From positions 124,001 to 188,000 of the forward strand of contig CALCXM010000083.1 of NCBI GenBank assembly GCA_937905825.1: a stretch of DNA of 64,000 nucleotides. Reading direction: 5' to 3'. Under the pieces are notes generated by a model that worked only from the letters and a program-made list of their open reading frames with translations, did no database searches and was not told the DNA's origin. Source of the DNA: an uncultured bacterium (lineage in GTDB: Bacteria; Planctomycetota; UBA1135; GCA-002686595). Made by a program: the position numbers and the translations under genes. Position 1 is the first letter of the stretch; the number at the start of each line of letters is the position of its first letter. Positions 45,159 through 53,737 of the stretch are shown piece after piece.

Positions 45159-45478
45159 GCGTCCCCACCGAACACCTCGTGATCCTGGCGGGCATCCTGT
45201 TCTCGATCGGCGTCGCGGGCTTTTGCCTGCGTCGTAACTTGATCGTGATGCTGATGAGCGTTGAGCTCATGCTGAACGCCGCCAACTTGACCTTCCTCGC
45301 TGGCAGCCGGGCCCACTCGGCTGGCGGAGAGCCCATGCTCGAAGGGGCGGTCTTCGCCATCTTCGTGATCGTGGTCGCCGCCGTGGAAGCCTCCGTTGGC
45401 TTGGCCTTGGTGATCGCCCTCTACCGCCGTCAACAGACGGTCTCCGTCGATAGCCTCAATCAACTGGGAGACGCCTAA
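45155..45478 (+). CDS. nuoK: NADH-quinone oxidoreductase subunit K
   Basis: The protein has 107 residues and three membrane segments. The conserved motif LIVMLMSVELMLNAANL contains the proton-path glutamate, and a second Glu lies in VVAAVEASVGLALVIALYR. Typical size for NuoK. It overlaps nuoJ by ATGA. Confidence 0.96.
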   Translation: MSVPTEHLVILAGILFSIGVAGFCLRRNLIVMLMSVELMLNAANLTFLAGSRAHSAGGEPMLEGAVFAIFVIVVAAVEASVGLALVIALYRRQQTVSVDSLNQLGDA

Positions 45479-45479
45479 C

Positions 45480-47489
45480 GTGCCGCACTCTCAATGGCTG
45501 TGGATGATTCCGGCGATGCCGCTCTTGGGCAGCATCCTCTGTGGAATCCTCCACTTCATGACCCTCAAGGCGCGCAAAGCGAACGCCGACGCCACGGGTC
45601 CGGGCCCGCTCGCCTCCTTGGTGGCGAACGCGGCCATGGCCGTTTCCTTTGGGCTCTCCTGCTTAGCGATCTACCAGTTGACCGGCATGGATTCCGCAGC
45701 GCGCCTGCTCGAGTCCGCACCGTGGCACTGGATTGAGACCGGCAAGATGTCCGTCGACGTGTCGATGGTGGTCGATCCGCTTTCGAGTCTGCTGTTGCTT
45801 GTGATCACCGGCATCGGCCTGTTGATTCACATCTACTCGGCCGGCTACATGAAGGGCGACCCGGGCTTCGCCAAGTTCTTCAGCTACTTGAATTTGTTCG
45901 TGGCCGCCATGTTGATGCTGGTCATGTCCAGCAGCCTGCTAGGGCTTTTCATCGGTTGGGAAGGGGTGGGGCTCTGCTCCTACTTGCTGATCGGCTTTTG
46001 GTACCACAAGGGCTGGCCCGCGGAAGCGGGACAGAAGGCCTTCGTGGTCAACCGCATCGGCGACGCCTTCTTTGTGATCGGCTCGTTCCTGTTGATTCAA
46101 CTGTTTGGCACCTTGGACCTGTCGGAGATCGGCGCGGGTGTTGCAGGCCTCTTGGAAAGCGGCGAGCACTCGACTCAGTTGATGCTGGCGGCGCTCCTTT
46201 TGTTCGGCGGAGCTTGTGGCAAGTCGGCGCAGATGCCCCTGTTTGTCTGGCTGCCGGACGCCATGGCGGGCCCGACGCCGGTGTCGGCATTGATTCACGC
46301 GGCGACCATGGTGACCTCCGGGGTTTACTTGGTCGTGCGCTTGAACCCGCTGTTTGCGGCGAGCCCAGGCGTCCTGCTCTTCATCGGAGTGGTGGCCGCG
46401 GCGACCGCGTTCATCGCCGGTACCTCGGCCATGGCCCAGCGCGACTTGAAGGGGGTCTTGGCCTACTCGACGGTCAGCCAGCTGGGCTACATGTTCTTGG
46501 GACTGGCCGCCGGCGCTTGGTCCTCGGCGATCTTCCACTTGATCACCCACGCCTTCTTCAAGGCGCTCTTGTTCCTAGGTGCGGGCAGCGTCATTCACGG
46601 CATGCACGAGGAACAGGACATGCACAAGATGGGCGGCTTGCGGCGCCACATGCCGAAGACGTTCATCACGTTCTTGGCGGGTGCCCTGGCCTTGTCGGGC
46701 TTCCCACTTCTCTCCGGGTTCATTTCCAAGGATGAAATCCTGGCCATGAACTTTGCGCGCGGTGGGCTCCACTACGGACTCTGGGCTGTTGGTGTGGCCA
46801 CCGCCGCGATCACCGCCTTCTACACTTGGCGCATGGTGGCTCTGACCTTCTTTGGCGAAGAGCGCTTCGACAAGGACAAGGTCCACCCCCACGAGTCGCC
46901 CTTCTCCATGACCTTGCCCCTCTTCATCTTGGCGGGCTTGGCACTGGCCGGAGGCGTCCTGGGTATTCCCCCGGTCTTCCATGCCACTCACATTTTGGAG
47001 CACTGGTTGGAGCCCATCACGGCCCCCGGAAATGCGATCCTTTTCGGCGGACATCCACCGCACCTCTCTCATGCAGTCGAGTGGGCTCTCTTGGGGCTTG
47101 GCACCCTCATCTTCTTTGCGTTCGCTCACCTTGGATTCCGGGGACTGGCCCGCATCGGGCTCGCCGGATCCAACCAGGGTCCCCAATTCGACGAGCAACA
47201 AGCCGCCAAGCGCCCCGGGCTCTACGGCAAGCTGCAGGACGCTTGGAGCATCGACTCCACCTACACCTCTTGGATCGTTCAGCCGCTCAAGCTGTTCGCT
47301 TTCGTGATCGCTGTGGTCGTCGATCAATTCGCCGTGGACGGCATCGTGAACGGCGCGGCCAAGGTCGCCCGTCAATCGGCGGAACGCTTGCGAAAGCTGT
47401 CCGACGGGGGTGTCGCTAGCTATGGACTTTGGATGGGTGCCGGGGCAATTCTGCTCGCCGCCCTATGGATGGCCGGAGGAGCGAACTAG
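45480..47489 (+). CDS. nuoL: NADH-quinone oxidoreductase subunit L (proton-pumping antiporter-like)
   Basis: The protein has 669 residues with about 16 membrane segments. Family blocks include FIGWEGVGLCSYLLIGFWYH, KSAQMPLFVWLPDAMAGPTPVSALIHAATMV (here split) and AYSTVSQLGYMFLG. NuoL is the distal pump subunit with a lateral helix. GTG start directly after the nuoK stop. It overlaps nuoM by one base. Confidence 0.97.
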   Translation: MPHSQWLWMIPAMPLLGSILCGILHFMTLKARKANADATGPGPLASLVANAAMAVSFGLSCLAIYQLTGMDSAARLLESAPWHWIETGKMSVDVSMVVDPLSSLLLLVITGIGLLIHIYSAGYMKGDPGFAKFFSYLNLFVAAMLMLVMSSSLLGLFIGWEGVGLCSYLLIGFWYHKGWPAEAGQKAFVVNRIGDAFFVIGSFLLIQLFGTLDLSEIGAGVAGLLESGEHSTQLMLAALLLFGGACGKSAQMPLFVWLPDAMAGPTPVSALIHAATMVTSGVYLVVRLNPLFAASPGVLLFIGVVAAATAFIAGTSAMAQRDLKGVLAYSTVSQLGYMFLGLAAGAWSSAIFHLITHAFFKALLFLGAGSVIHGMHEEQDMHKMGGLRRHMPKTFITFLAGALALSGFPLLSGFISKDEILAMNFARGGLHYGLWAVGVATAAITAFYTWRMVALTFFGEERFDKDKVHPHESPFSMTLPLFILAGLALAGGVLGIPPVFHATHILEHWLEPITAPGNAILFGGHPPHLSHAVEWALLGLGTLIFFAFAHLGFRGLARIGLAGSNQGPQFDEQQAAKRPGLYGKLQDAWSIDSTYTSWIVQPLKLFAFVIAVVVDQFAVDGIVNGAAKVARQSAERLRKLSDGGVASYGLWMGAGAILLAALWMAGGAN

Positions 47490-49042
47490 TGCTCACAGCA
47501 ATCACATTCTTGCCCCTGGTGGCCGCGATCCTGATCGCCTTCACGCCTAAGAAAGCGGAAGCTCTGCAGCGCGGTCTCGCCCTGCTCATGTCCCTGATCG
47601 TCGCGGGCCTCGGCATCGCCCTCTACATCGGTTTCGACGGTGCGAGCGCCGCGGCCCAACAAGTGGTGGACGTGGCCTGGTTCAACCTGCCTGGAAAGAA
47701 CGGGGACATCCCCGTGCACTTCAAGTTCGGCGTGGACGGCATCTCAATCCTCTTGGTGACCTTGACCACGGTCCTGATGCCCGTGGTGGTGCTCTCCACC
47801 AAGGTGCACATCGACAAGCGCGTGAAGGAGTTCATGATCTGGCTGCTCCTGATGGAGACCGGCATCCTGGGGGTCTTCCTCTCCCTGGACCTGATCCTGT
47901 TCTACTTCTTCTGGGAGCTGTCCCTGATCCCGCTCTACTTCATCCTGGGCATCTGGGGTGGGGAGCGCCGCTTGTACGCGGCCATGAAGTTCTTCCTGTA
48001 CACCGTGGCCGGCAGCCTCTTGATGATGCTCGGTGTCATCTGGCTGGTGTGGCAAACGGGCAGCACGGATCTGGTGGCCCTGATGGACATGACGTCCGGT
48101 CTGACCGCGAGCGAGCAGACTTGGATCTTCGCCTCCTTCGCTTTGAGCTTTGCGATCAAGGTTCCGGTCTTGCCCTTCCACACTTGGCTGGCGGACGCGC
48201 ACACGGAAGCCCCTACCTCCGGGTCGGTGCTCCTGGCAGGCGTGCTGCTCAAGATGGGAACCTACGGCCTGATTCGCTTCGGCATTGGGCTCTTCCCCGC
48301 CGCTGCCCTAGCCGCCTCCCCGGTCTTCATGGCGCTCGGCGCCATCGGCATCGTCTACGGCGCGTTCTTGGCCTGGGCTCAAACGGACATCAAGCGCCTG
48401 GTCGCCTGCTCCTCCGTCAGTCACCTGGGCTTCGTGGTCATGGGCATGTTCGCCCTGACCGCCGAAGGCATGCGTGGCAGCGTCCTGCAAATGATCAACC
48501 ACGGGCTCTCCACCGGACTGCTCTTCTTGCTCATCGGCATGATCTACGAACGGCGCCACACCCGGGACTTTGAGCAGTACGGCGGCATCGCTTCGGTCAT
48601 GCCCGTCTTCGCGCTCTTCTTCGTCTTCTCGATGCTCTCCAGCGTGGGCCTGCCCAGCTTGAACGGCTTCGTCGGCGAGTACCTGATCTTGCTCGGTACC
48701 TTCAACGCCTCGCCGCTCTGGGCGATGGTCGGAGTGACCGGCATCATCTTCGGCGCGGTGTACCTCTTGATGTGCACGCGACGCCTGCTCTTCGGACCGG
48801 TGACCGTGGCGGCCAACAACAAGTTGGAAGACCTCAACGGCCGCGAGATCAGCTTGATGCTTCCGCTGGTCGTGCTCTGCCTGTGGATCGGTGTCGCGCC
48901 AACCCCCTTCATCAACAAGACGGCGGGCTCGATCGATGCAATCCTCGAGCGCGTGGACGCCGTGCGCCCCACGCAATCTGCTGGCCTTCTTCCGGCCTCC
49001 ACCCCCACCCAGACCTCGAGCGAGGGAGCTGAAGTTCGATGA
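47489..49042 (+). CDS. nuoM: NADH-quinone oxidoreductase subunit M
   Basis: The GTG at 47489 overlaps the nuoL stop by one base and has a GGAGGA site upstream; 517 residues. About 14 membrane segments. Diagnostic blocks are FYFFWELSLIPLYFILGIWGGERR, FHTWLADAHTEAPTSGSVLLAG and KLVACSSVSHLGFVV-like text (DIKRLVACSSVSHLG). A Pro/Ser/Thr-rich tail ends the protein. It is a proton-pumping antiporter-like subunit. Confidence 0.97.
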   Translation: MLTAITFLPLVAAILIAFTPKKAEALQRGLALLMSLIVAGLGIALYIGFDGASAAAQQVVDVAWFNLPGKNGDIPVHFKFGVDGISILLVTLTTVLMPVVVLSTKVHIDKRVKEFMIWLLLMETGILGVFLSLDLILFYFFWELSLIPLYFILGIWGGERRLYAAMKFFLYTVAGSLLMMLGVIWLVWQTGSTDLVALMDMTSGLTASEQTWIFASFALSFAIKVPVLPFHTWLADAHTEAPTSGSVLLAGVLLKMGTYGLIRFGIGLFPAAALAASPVFMALGAIGIVYGAFLAWAQTDIKRLVACSSVSHLGFVVMGMFALTAEGMRGSVLQMINHGLSTGLLFLLIGMIYERRHTRDFEQYGGIASVMPVFALFFVFSMLSSVGLPSLNGFVGEYLILLGTFNASPLWAMVGVTGIIFGAVYLLMCTRRLLFGPVTVAANNKLEDLNGREISLMLPLVVLCLWIGVAPTPFINKTAGSIDAILERVDAVRPTQSAGLLPASTPTQTSSEGAEVR

Positions 49043-50493
49043 TGGCCCTCCTCAACAACTCGGCCATGGAATTCCAAGCGCTGACCAGCGCCGATTGGAA
49101 CGGTGGCGCTCCGATGCTGTGCGTGACCGCAGGAATCATCTTGGCGCTCTTGGCGGAGGTCCTGCCGGGCTTCAAGCCCGCGCGCCACGTGGCGTTCCTG
49201 GCCAGCCTCTGCGCGGCCGTCCTGTTCGAGATGCGCATCTTGGGCGCGCCGCAAGGCACGATCTTCCAAGGGACCTTCTCAGCGGACCGCGCCTCGGCCC
49301 TCTGGGGCATCCTGTTCTGCTTCTCGGGACTCCTGGCCTGGCTCTACAGCCGTCGCTACTACAAGGAGGAGAAGCCCTTCTTGGCGGAACACGACATCCT
49401 GATGCTCTGCTCGGTGCTCGGCATGATGCTGATGGCCGGGGCCGAGGATCTCTTGACCTTCTTCGTGGGGCTCGAGCTGCTCTCCGTTCCGCTCTACTCC
49501 TTGGCGTGCTTCCGGCGCGTTCGTATGGAGTCCGTGGAAGCCGGCTTGCGCTACTTCCTGCTGGGCGCTTTTGCCGCGGGCTTGTTCCTGTTCGGCACGG
49601 CTCTGATGTACGTGGCCACGGGCACCATCAGCCTTGCGGGCCTGCGCGAAACGGGACTCGATTCCAGCTTGTCGCTCCTAGGCGTGGCCCTGATGGCTTC
49701 CGCCTTGTTCTTCAAGGTCAGCGTCTTCCCCTTTCAGTTCTGGGTGCCAGACGTCTACCAAGGCTCCCCCACCCCGGTGACGGTCTTCATGGCCACGGGC
49801 ACCAAGGCAGCTGCCTTTGCTTTCTTGATGAAAGTGGTCTTCCTATTGCCGGCCAGCGCCGCGGGAATCCTCTCCATCATGGCGATTGCCACCATGGCGA
49901 TCGGCAACCTGGGCGCCCTGATTCAAGAGGACTTGAAGCGCATGCTCGGCTACTCGTCGGTGGCCCACGCGGGAACCCTCTTGCTGGTGGTGACCTCCAG
50001 CCTGATCGGAGATCCGCAAGCGGGCGCGCCCTTGCAAGCAGCCTTGTACTACATGGCCGCCTACGTCTTTACGGCCGCGGGCGCCTTCGGGATGATCGCC
50101 ATGCTCGAAGGCTCCGGCGAACACTTCACCAAGTTGGAGTCCCTGCGCGGCTTGGGCACACGCCGCCCGCTGCTCGCGGGAGCTCTCTCGATCTTCATGT
50201 TGTCCCTCGGCGGCTTCCCCGCAACCGGTGGGTTCTTCGGCAAGTACTTCGTGTTCACGAGCACCCTGCGCGCGGACATGACGGTCGTGTCGGTGCTCGG
50301 TGTGTTGTTGTCTGTCGTTGCACTGGGTTACTACCTGCGCGTGATCATGACCATGTGGATGCGGCCACCCGTGGAAGGCCAAGCGGCGCCCTCCGCCTAC
50401 CGCCCGGCGGCCAACTTCGCCACGGGCCTGTGCGTCTTCTTCGTGCTGGCCCTGGGCTTCGCGCCCGGTTGGTTCCTCGAGCGCTTCTTCTAG
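49039..50493 (+). CDS. nuoN: NADH-quinone oxidoreductase subunit N
   Basis: The protein has 484 residues, about 14 membrane segments, and the NuoN blocks FFVGLELLSVPLYSLACFRR, FPFQFWVPDVYQGSPTPVTVFMATGTK and DLKRMLGYSSVAHAG. It is the last gene of the nuo operon. It overlaps nuoM by ATGA and is followed 53 bases later by a strong intrinsic terminator. Confidence 0.97.
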   Translation: MMALLNNSAMEFQALTSADWNGGAPMLCVTAGIILALLAEVLPGFKPARHVAFLASLCAAVLFEMRILGAPQGTIFQGTFSADRASALWGILFCFSGLLAWLYSRRYYKEEKPFLAEHDILMLCSVLGMMLMAGAEDLLTFFVGLELLSVPLYSLACFRRVRMESVEAGLRYFLLGAFAAGLFLFGTALMYVATGTISLAGLRETGLDSSLSLLGVALMASALFFKVSVFPFQFWVPDVYQGSPTPVTVFMATGTKAAAFAFLMKVVFLLPASAAGILSIMAIATMAIGNLGALIQEDLKRMLGYSSVAHAGTLLLVVTSSLIGDPQAGAPLQAALYYMAAYVFTAAGAFGMIAMLEGSGEHFTKLESLRGLGTRRPLLAGALSIFMLSLGGFPATGGFFGKYFVFTSTLRADMTVVSVLGVLLSVVALGYYLRVIMTMWMRPPVEGQAAPSAYRPAANFATGLCVFFVLALGFAPGWFLERFF

Positions 50494-50546
50494 GTCGCTC
50501 GGAGCCTCAGAGCCACGGCGGTCCCCAACCGCCAATGGAATCGAGA

Positions 50547-50580
50547 GAGAGAGTTCGGCGCTGCCGGACTCTCTCTTTTT
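50547..50580 (+). terminator. Strong intrinsic terminator of the nuo operon
   Basis: Bases 50547-50559 pair with 50563-50575 over 13 positions, with one G-U wobble and a 3-base loop, followed directly by TTTTT. It ends the complex I operon 53 bases after the nuoN stop. Confidence 0.85.
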
Positions 50581-50889
50581 GGAGACAGTCGAAGCGCAGA
50601 CAGATCCGGCGGAAAGATGTGTCCAACCGTTCCCTGATGCCCAGGTTGCGCGCCCCATTGCGCACCGCGGACTGGGCCATTGGAGAAATACGGCGCTTGG
50701 TGCACACCCAGTCGTTCCTGGATCAGAAGCCGCCACGACCTCGAAATCTCCCGAGGGAAGTCCTCTGATCCTGTCCACCGCGACTTCTCCATGTCCTGGA
50801 GAGTGGCATCAGCACCCGAACCCTTGATAGCCTTCTGCCAGGGTATCCACGAAAAGAAGCTCGCCCATCTTCCGAATGCTGATGACCGC
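50581..50889. other. Intergenic region before the histidine kinase
   Basis: About 310 bases between the nuo terminator and the kinase start. Reading frames remain open but show nothing conserved. Presumably it holds the kinase promoter; I see no convincing -35/-10 pair or operator. Confidence 0.5.
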
Positions 50890-52482
50890 ATGCCGAAACT
50901 AAACCCCCTACGCCAGCTCGAAGGCACCGAGCAGGTCGAATTGATCTGGGCCCTGCTCGAAAATTCCAGTGACGCCCTCTTTCTAATGGACGCTGGGGGC
51001 TCGATTCGCCTGGCAAACCGAGCCGCCGAAACTCTCTTCGGGCAGGCCAACAGCGATCTCGAGGGCATCAACGCCCAACAACTGTTCGCCAAGCCATCCG
51101 GCGAGCAGCTTTCCAAAGAGATCCGGCGCCTGACGGAAGACGCAAAGCCCGCGGAATTCGGGAGCGAGCTCGAGCTGCAAGCCCTGCGCACCGACGGCTC
51201 TAAGTTTTGGGCGCGTGTGGTCGCCAAGGCTTTGCCATTCGGTTCACTGCCCGGAGTCTCGATCTCCATGCACGACCTTTCAGAACACAAGCGCGCCCTC
51301 GAGTCCGAGGCCAAGTTCCGAGCTCTCGTGGAGTCAGCACCCATCTGCATCCACGAGATCGATCTCCAGGGCCGCCTGATCTCGATGAACCCGGCAGGCC
51401 TGGCCATGGTCGACAGCACCATCGAGAAAATTTGCGACCTCGAGTACCTGAGTTTTGTCGGTGAACAGTCACGGGCGAATACGCAGGAGTTGCTCGCTCA
51501 AGCCTTTGAAGGCAAGACTTCCTTCTTCGAGTTCGATTGCGAAACCCCGGATGGCCAACACATCTTCTCCTCGTGTTTCGTACCGATTCGGGACGAAGCC
51601 GGGCGGGTCACGCGCCTGATGGGGCTCACCGAGGACATCACCGCCCGTCTGCGCGCGGAGGAACAGCGCGCCCGAGTTGAGCAGCAGATGCTTCACTCTC
51701 AGAAGCTGGAGAGTCTGGGGGTGCTTTCCGGAGGCATTGCCCATGATTTCAACAATCTGCTCATGGGTGTGTTGGGAAACGCGAGCGTGGCCCTAGAAGA
51801 TGCACGCACCCCATCCGTGCGCACCTGCCTGCAAGACATCGAGTCCACCGCCATGCGGGCTGCGGAACTTTGCCGGCAACTCCTGGCCTACGCAGGCAAA
51901 GGAAAGTTTGAGGTTCGCTCCTTGGACATATCGGCCATCATCGAGGAGATGGGCCAAATCCTGACGGTCTCCATCGCCAAGAGCATCGTGTTGCGCTACG
52001 AACTCGCCGAGAACCTGCCGGCGGTGGAAGTGGATGCCGCCCAGATGCGTCAGATCATCATGAATCTGATCATCAACGCTTCGGACGCCATTGGCGATCG
52101 CAGCGGAACGATCAGCATCCGGTCGGGCTGCATGTATTTGGATGAGGACTATCTGCTCACCGCGTTCACGGGCGAAAACATCCATCCGGGCTCCTACGTA
52201 TTCTTCGAGGTCACGGACACAGGCTGCGGAATGGACCCGAAGGCCCAAGCGCAAATGTTCGACCCCTTCTTCACGACCAAGTCGACGGGCCGCGGTTTGG
52301 GACTGGCCGCAACCTTGGTTGCATTGTTCGCGCTCACAAAGGAACGATCAAGAGCTACTCCGAACTCGGTCGAGGCACGACCTTCAAGATCCTGCTACCG
52401 GCTAGCTCCTTGGAAGCCCAACCGGAGTCCGAGGCAGCCCCTGGAAAATCGAGCCTGCGCGGCGAAGGCTTGGTGCTGGTGA
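50890..52482 (+). CDS. PAS-PAS sensor histidine kinase, frameshifted near its C-terminus
   Basis: The start is taken as the ATG at 50890, where conserved sequence begins. Two PAS domains (about 15-130 and 138-253) are followed by a HisKA-type phosphoacceptor helix (LSGGIAHDFNNLL, His285) and an HATPase domain with NLIINASDAI (N box), DTGCGMD (G1) and GRGLGL (G2). There is no membrane segment, so it is a soluble sensor. After Leu476 the frame breaks: the -1 frame continues the expected sequence IVRAHKGTIKSYSE into the response-regulator domain at 52410-52835. The 54 or so residues after the break in this frame are nonsense. The original gene was most likely one hybrid kinase. Confidence 0.85.
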   Translation: MPKLNPLRQLEGTEQVELIWALLENSSDALFLMDAGGSIRLANRAAETLFGQANSDLEGINAQQLFAKPSGEQLSKEIRRLTEDAKPAEFGSELELQALRTDGSKFWARVVAKALPFGSLPGVSISMHDLSEHKRALESEAKFRALVESAPICIHEIDLQGRLISMNPAGLAMVDSTIEKICDLEYLSFVGEQSRANTQELLAQAFEGKTSFFEFDCETPDGQHIFSSCFVPIRDEAGRVTRLMGLTEDITARLRAEEQRARVEQQMLHSQKLESLGVLSGGIAHDFNNLLMGVLGNASVALEDARTPSVRTCLQDIESTAMRAAELCRQLLAYAGKGKFEVRSLDISAIIEEMGQILTVSIAKSIVLRYELAENLPAVEVDAAQMRQIIMNLIINASDAIGDRSGTISIRSGCMYLDEDYLLTAFTGENIHPGSYVFFEVTDTGCGMDPKAQAQMFDPFFTTKSTGRGLGLAATLVALFALTKERSRATPNSVEARPSRSCYRLAPWKPNRSPRQPLENRACAAKAWCW

Positions 52483-52835
52483 TTGACGACGAAGACACCG
52501 CGCGCTCGGTCGCGGGGATGATGCTCGAGCACATAGGGTTCGAAGTGCTGAGTGCTGCGGGCGGTGAGGCCGGTCTGCGCATCTTCCGCGAGCGCTCGGA
52601 TGAACTTCGACTGGTTCTGCTCGACATGGTCATGCCGGGACTGAGCGGTGAGCAAGTCTTTCGCGAGATGCGCAGGATCGATCCCTCCATCCCTGTCTTG
52701 CTCTCCAGCGGGTACAACGAGCAGGAGGCTACCAGCGTTTTCACCGGCAAGGGTTTGGCTGGCTTCATCCAAAAGCCCTACGGCCTGCAGAGCCTAACCG
52801 ACAAAGTGCGTTCAGCTCTGGAACCACGCAAGTAG
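52410..52835 (+). CDS. Receiver (REC) domain, C-terminal part of the frameshifted hybrid kinase
   Basis: The 141 residues from the TTG at 52410 contain a full receiver domain: acidic pocket VIDDED, phosphoacceptor Asp in LLDMVMPGLSG, LLSSGYNEQE and the Lys of FIQKPYG. The frame is continuous upstream to about 52317 with kinase-like sequence, so I read it as the C-terminal domain of the upstream kinase rather than an independent response regulator. It could be translated alone, from the TTG, if the frameshift is real; no good ribosome-binding site is seen. There is no output domain. Confidence 0.8.
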   Translation: MEAQPESEAAPGKSSLRGEGLVLVIDDEDTARSVAGMMLEHIGFEVLSAAGGEAGLRIFRERSDELRLVLLDMVMPGLSGEQVFREMRRIDPSIPVLLSSGYNEQEATSVFTGKGLAGFIQKPYGLQSLTDKVRSALEPRK

Positions 52836-52868
52836 TGTCCTTGCAGACAACCCCGATCTCGCTAGCAA

Positions 52869-52910
52869 TTGCGCGGGCAATCTTGCGCGGTCAGCCTTGC
52901 GCGCCGCGCC
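52869..52910. repeat. Three imperfect 14-base tandem repeats
   Basis: TTGCGCG recurs at 52869, 52883 and 52897, each the start of a 14-base unit (TTGCGCGGGCAATC, TTGCGCGGTCAGCC, TTGCGCGCCGCGCC). The repeat lies between the convergent kinase and PilZ genes. It may be a short slippage array with no function. Confidence 0.45.
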
Positions 52911-52930
52911 CTGATCCGCTCTCGTTCCTT

Positions 52931-53224
52931 TTAGTGGTCGAACTCGACCGCCCATCCGCGGTGGTTGCCCTTGATGCGCTCGCAGCGCACGAGCTGTCCT
53001 GACATTTGTCGCATCTCACCGTTCTCTTCCATTTGAACGGTGACCCTCAACTCTCCATCGGTGAAGAACAGAATGCCGGACTTGGAGACGTTGTTCGCGA
53101 TGCCCGTGAGTTGGGGCGTGTCTAGTTGGACCTGAACTTGAACGTCGAGGGCTTCCCGGTTCGAGCGCCGGCGATCGGAGGTGGCGGAGTCCGATGAGCT
53201 GGAGGATGGATCTGGCTGTTGCAT
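52931..53224 (-). CDS. PilZ-domain protein (possible c-di-GMP receptor)
   Basis: The protein has 97 residues. The N-terminus is a Ser/Asp-rich tail, then RRRSNR (18-23), the arginine-rich element of PilZ domains, and NVSKSG (45-50), the N-x-S-x-x-G motif. A final beta strand (GWAVEFDH) closes the small barrel. Both nucleotide-binding elements are present, so cyclic di-GMP binding is likely. It has no partner domain, so it may act as a stand-alone adaptor. It is convergent with the kinase gene. Confidence 0.8.
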   Translation of the reverse strand: MQQPDPSSSSSDSATSDRRRSNREALDVQVQVQLDTPQLTGIANNVSKSGILFFTDGELRVTVQMEENGEMRQMSGQLVRCERIKGNHRGWAVEFDH

Positions 53225-53737
53225 GATCTATGGGGGTGTAAGGTTCTCTTTCTCTTCGATGGATTTCGGACAGGGGCCCCGGCCCGCTGAACCTCCCCTG
53301 CCACCTTCGACAAATCGATTCCCGGGCAGTCCCTCAGATGATCCAAGGGGCCGCCCTGAAAACACTCGTGCAGGGGCTGGAATCGCAGATCCAGGGCACT
53401 TCCCGGGGGCTTCCGAGGGGAGTCGGAAACGTTTTCCGTATCCCAAAAACGGACCACGCTGGAGAGGCTCCGATGGCGACTTGTCCGACTTCTTGATCGA
53501 ACTCGGGGAGCCCCGATCCAGGCCGTGGGCTTCTCCCGTGTCCGCCGCAGGTCGCGGCCGCGTGCTTCCCGTGCTCCGTAGCGCCGGCCTCGGCGGCTGC
53601 ACACTAGAGTCGAACACGCGTTCAACTCTGCCCCGCTTCCCTGTTGCGTTCGGGTAAGAGCTCTAGGCGCCGGCGTGCATTTGGAGAGAACCGTTACACT
53701 GCATGGCCTATTCACGATCTCCCTCCAGGAACGCTTC
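53225..53737. other. Divergent intergenic region, no gene seen
   Basis: 513 bases between the minus-strand PilZ gene and the plus-strand M14-like gene. Several frames are open but none shows conservation or a credible start. A short near-palindrome (CGGAAACGTTTTCCG, around 53427) could be an operator but is weak evidence. The region probably contains the two divergent promoters. Confidence 0.5.

Noticed and set aside
50680-50889. Upstream start for the histidine kinase at 50680
   Set aside because: The extra 70 residues have no conserved character; the PAS sequence starts only after the ATG at 50890.
53181-53657. Possible gene between PilZ and the M14-like gene
   Set aside because: Low-complexity Pro/Ser/Arg/Gly frames on both strands with no start signal or family.
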